Below, piece by piece: positions 61,695 to 64,000 of a DNA stretch of 64,000 nt; the first letter of the stretch is position 1; every line of letters starts with the position of its first letter. The DNA comes from JAVJSF01 sp040219555 (GTDB taxonomy: Bacteria; Actinomycetota; Thermoleophilia; Miltoncostaeales; Miltoncostaeaceae): the NCBI GenBank assembly GCA_040219555.1, contig JAVJSF010000009.1, positions 372,001-436,000 on the forward strand, given 5' to 3'. Position numbers and translations under genes: made by a program. The notes under the pieces were generated by a model. It was not told where the DNA came from. It searched no databases and worked only from the letters and a program-made list of their open reading frames with translations.

Positions 61695-62657
61695 TCACGC
61701 GCCGGCGGGCAGCGCCACCAGCAGTCGCGGGCCGGGCCGGATGACGACCTCGGTGTGCATCCCCATCGCCTCACCGTCGGCCTGCACCGGCATTGGCTCC
61801 TCGGCCCGGACCACCAGCCCCGGACCCACCTCGCCCATCACCACGGCGGCGTCGGGATCGGCGCTCACCATCCCCAGGCCGCGTCCGCTGGCCACCCGCG
61901 CCATCAGCAGGCCCAGCTCGCCCGGGCGCACACGGCGCAGCCCGGTCCACCGCAACTCGCCCGAGAAGTCGGCCCCGGGGACCAGGTCCAGCGGCCGGCC
62001 GTGCAGGTACGTGTAGGGGGAGCCGCACGCGGCCAGGACCGTCGCCAGGTCCAGTTCCTGCCCGTCGGCCAGGGTGACGTGCAACGGGGTGCCGGCGCCG
62101 CGCGCCCGCATGGTCGCCAGCCACAGGCCCACGGCGAAACCGGTCTGGCGCAGGTGGCGCTTGGTGCGCGGGCGGTGCTCGATCCAGTCCACCGTGGCCG
62201 CGTCCAGGCCCACGCCGGCGTTGATGACGAACACCCGCTCCTCGGCGTCGGCGATCACCCTGCCGACGTGGACGGCGCGCCGCTCGCCCGCCAGCGCCCC
62301 GGGCAGGACCCCCAGCGCGTCGTCCATCCGCGCCGGCCAGCCCAGCGCCCGCGCGAAGACGTTCGCGTTCCCCGCCGGCAGCGGCGCCAGCACGGTCGAC
62401 GTCCCCGCCAGGGCGCCGGCCACCTCCTGGACGGTCCCGTCGCCCCCCAGGGCCACCACGGCCCGGGCGCCCGCCGCCACGCACTCCCGTGCCATCGCAC
62501 CGGCGTCGCCCCGGGCGCCGGTGGTGTGGTGCCACTCCAGCCCCAGCGGCTCCAGCATCCGTGCCACCTCGGTCCGCACCGAGGGGTGGGCCACCGTCGC
62601 CCGCGGGTTGATGATCAGCCCGACGCCGCCCGCCGGATCGGCGCCGGGCGCGCTCAC
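61695..62657 (-). CDS. diacylglycerol kinase / lipid kinase (DgkB/YegS-like)
   Basis: A 320-residue lipid kinase. It has the opening LIINPRATVAHPS, the ATP-binding ALGGDGTVQEVAGALAG (GGDGT motif), and LPAGNANVFARALG. In the C-terminal beta domain it carries NAGVGLDAATV. It phosphorylates diacylglycerol or a related lipid, recycling it into phospholipid synthesis. GTG start overlaps the upstream hydrolase stop by four bases, so the two are co-expressed. Confidence 0.85.
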   Translation of the reverse strand: MSAPGADPAGGVGLIINPRATVAHPSVRTEVARMLEPLGLEWHHTTGARGDAGAMARECVAAGARAVVALGGDGTVQEVAGALAGTSTVLAPLPAGNANVFARALGWPARMDDALGVLPGALAGERRAVHVGRVIADAEERVFVINAGVGLDAATVDWIEHRPRTKRHLRQTGFAVGLWLATMRARGAGTPLHVTLADGQELDLATVLAACGSPYTYLHGRPLDLVPGADFSGELRWTGLRRVRPGELGLLMARVASGRGLGMVSADPDAAVVMGEVGPGLVVRAEEPMPVQADGEAMGMHTEVVIRPGPRLLVALPAGA

Positions 62658-63391
62658 TCCCCGGCGGCCGAGACCGCCGCGTCGGTATCCAACCGCGCCA
62701 GGAAGGCCCCCATCAGCATGTTCACGGTCCCCGGCGCGTCGACCATGGGCATGTGGCGCGCGCCGTCGACCACCACCAGTTCCGCGTCGGGCAACTCGCC
62801 GGCCAGTTCCTGCGCCATCCAGGGCGGGGTCAGCGGGTCCTGTGCCCCTGCGATCACAAGGACGGGAGCGCTCAGCGGTGCCAGCAGCCCGCGCAACTCC
62901 ACCGATTCGCAGGCCGCGTAGTCGGCGGCCAGCCCCGCGGGCCCGCACGCGTGCAGCGCCTCCTCGACCGGCAGGTCGCAGCCGGCGGGGTCGCTGAGGA
63001 AGCCCTCCAGCAGCCGCGTGCACTCGCCATCGAAGTCCTCGCGCAGGCTGTCCCACACCCACTCGGGCACCGGCAGGCGCGCTCCGGAGGCGATGAGCAC
63101 CAGGCCGCTCACCAGGTCCGGCCGGCGCAGCGCGATGTGCATGGCGATCGCGCCGCCCAGGCTGTGGCCGACCAGCACCCCGCGGTGCCCCGAGGTGTCC
63201 AGAGCGTGGGCCACGGCGTCGGCCAGCGGGCCCACGTGGTCGAGCGCATCGCCCTCGGGATGGCCGGGAAGGTCGAGCACGGCCGAGGCCATGAAGCAGT
63301 CGGTCTGATGGGTCCACACGCGGTGGTCGCCACCGGTGCCATGGATGAAGACGGTGCTGCGTGTGGTGTCGTCCGGGGCGGAGGTCGCCAT
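62654..63391 (-). CDS. alpha/beta hydrolase
   Basis: A 245-residue alpha/beta hydrolase. It has the oxyanion HGTGGDHRVW, the nucleophile elbow GHSLGGAIAMH, an acid in IAGAQDPLTP and the catalytic His in GARHMPMVDAPG. There is a helical cap between about 115 and 175. The substrate is not evident; the coupled lipid kinase suggests an ester or lipid substrate. ATG start, eight bases after a reverse-strand TACCAT. Confidence 0.82.
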   Translation of the reverse strand: MATSAPDDTTRSTVFIHGTGGDHRVWTHQTDCFMASAVLDLPGHPEGDALDHVGPLADAVAHALDTSGHRGVLVGHSLGGAIAMHIALRRPDLVSGLVLIASGARLPVPEWVWDSLREDFDGECTRLLEGFLSDPAGCDLPVEEALHACGPAGLAADYAACESVELRGLLAPLSAPVLVIAGAQDPLTPPWMAQELAGELPDAELVVVDGARHMPMVDAPGTVNMLMGAFLARLDTDAAVSAAGE

Positions 63392-63399
63392 GGGCGCCC

Positions 63400-63405
63400 A
63401 TGGTA
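63400..63405 (-). promoter_or_regulatory. candidate -10 box (TACCAT) for the hydrolase-lipid kinase operon
   Basis: Eight bases before ATG 63391. It shares bases 63404-63405 with the forward TACCCT box. Confidence 0.4.
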
Positions 63406-63409
63406 CCCT
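63404..63409 (+). promoter_or_regulatory. candidate -10 box (TACCCT) for the HAD phosphatase gene
   Basis: Preceded by TGG (extended -10) and eight bases before GTG 63418, so initiation would fall at the start codon. Confidence 0.45.
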
Positions 63410-63417
63410 CAGCGGCG

Positions 63418-64000
63418 GTGGAGACCCTGGACATCGCGTGCGACTTCGACGGCACCATCACCTGCGTCGACACGCTCCACCTGATCGTCGAGGCCTTCGC
63501 GGCCCGGGGCGCCTGGAGCGCCATCGAACCGCGTCTGCGCTCGGGCGAGATCTCGCTCGACGAGGCGATGCAGGAGCAGTTCGCGCAGGTGCACGCCACC
63601 CCCGATGAGGTGGCGCGACTGGTGCTGGACGAGGCCGGCCTGCGCGCCGGCTTCGCCGACTTCGAGGCCTGGTGCCGCACGCGTGGCCACCGCCTGGTGG
63701 TGCTCTCCTCCGGGTTCCGCTCGATCATCGAGCCCCTGCTCACCCGGTGGGGGTTCGCCCACCTGGAGCTCGCCGCCCACGACGCGCGCTTCTCGGCCGA
63801 GGGCTGCCGGCTGATCTGGTCGGACCGCGGGCCGGCCTGCGAGGAGTGCGGCCGCCCGTGCAAGCGCCACGACCTGCGCCGGCTGGGTCTCGGCGGCCGG
63901 CCTCTGGTCTACATCGGCGACGGCATCTCCGACCGCTGCGCCGCCGGGCTGGCGGACCTCGTGTTCGCCCGCGCCGACCTGGCCCGTCACCTCACCACCG
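63418..64000 (+). CDS. HAD-IB family phosphatase (MtnX/SerB-like), 3' end cut by window
   Basis: The 194 codons read to the window end are open, with no stop. The HAD catalytic motif I is CDFDGTIT (nucleophile Asp near residue 9), motif II is VLSSGF, a motif III-type Lys or Arg lies in CKRHDLRRL, and motif IV is YIGDGISDRCAA. A four-Cys-like insert CEECGRPC is typical of MtnX-like phosphatases. It may act on phosphoserine or a methionine-salvage intermediate; that is inference. GTG start follows TACCCT by eight bases. Confidence 0.82.
   Translation, partial: METLDIACDFDGTITCVDTLHLIVEAFAARGAWSAIEPRLRSGEISLDEAMQEQFAQVHATPDEVARLVLDEAGLRAGFADFEAWCRTRGHRLVVLSSGFRSIIEPLLTRWGFAHLELAAHDARFSAEGCRLIWSDRGPACEECGRPCKRHDLRRLGLGGRPLVYIGDGISDRCAAGLADLVFARADLARHLTT

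Overview
This is a very GC-rich bacterial chromosome segment whose gene content and order place it around the replication origin. The order parB–parA–rsmG–jag–yidC–yidD–rnpA–rpmH is transcribed leftward. An ATPase gene, dnaA, dnaN, recF, a dciA-like gene, gyrB and gyrA are transcribed rightward. The extreme GC content, frequent GTG starts, many 4-base ATGA/GTGA gene overlaps and numerous TANNNT boxes 6-9 bases before start codons suggest an Actinomycetota-like organism. The separate bacterial-type AccD and AccA subunits and the ATPase gene just before dnaA fit a deep lineage such as Thermoleophilia; that placement is inference, not proof.

Region 1 (1-31.5 kb) is a large surface-polysaccharide locus. 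It has a DPM1-like GT2, two SAM methyltransferases, three tandem paralogous polytopic membrane proteins (possible GT-C enzymes), a coiled-coil protein and a GT2 gene broken by a one-base frameshift. It continues with a reverse-strand GYW-repeat protein, a pyruvyl-transferase-family protein, three tandem PaaK/CapK-like adenylating enzymes, an O-antigen polymerase/ligase, a GT4, a deacetylase-GT4 fusion, a second GT4 and an initiating phosphosugar transferase. A Wzz-like protein, two PQQ-repeat proteins, a MurJ-family flippase, a UDP-glucuronate decarboxylase and a lone ABC ATPase complete it. Together these can prime a lipid carrier, extend and decorate a glycan, flip it and polymerise it.

Region 2 (31.5-36.1 kb) holds tatC and tatA, a chorismate-mutase-like gene, a DUF151 gene, tRNA-Ile(GAT) and a NarL-type two-component pair.

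Region 3 (36.1-51.7 kb) is the origin: parAB with two parS sites, a candidate oriC with inverted DnaA boxes at 41.0-41.3 kb between rpmH and an ATPase-wHTH gene, then the replication and gyrase genes.

Region 4 (51.7-64 kb) carries a CBS protein, a stomatin/NfeD pair, then fabZ-fabH-fabD-fabG-fabF, a dual-specificity phosphatase, accD and accA. It ends with a small orphan protein, a diacylglycerol-kinase-family lipid kinase, an alpha/beta hydrolase and a HAD phosphatase cut by the window edge. No insertion sequence, prophage, CRISPR array or rRNA was seen.
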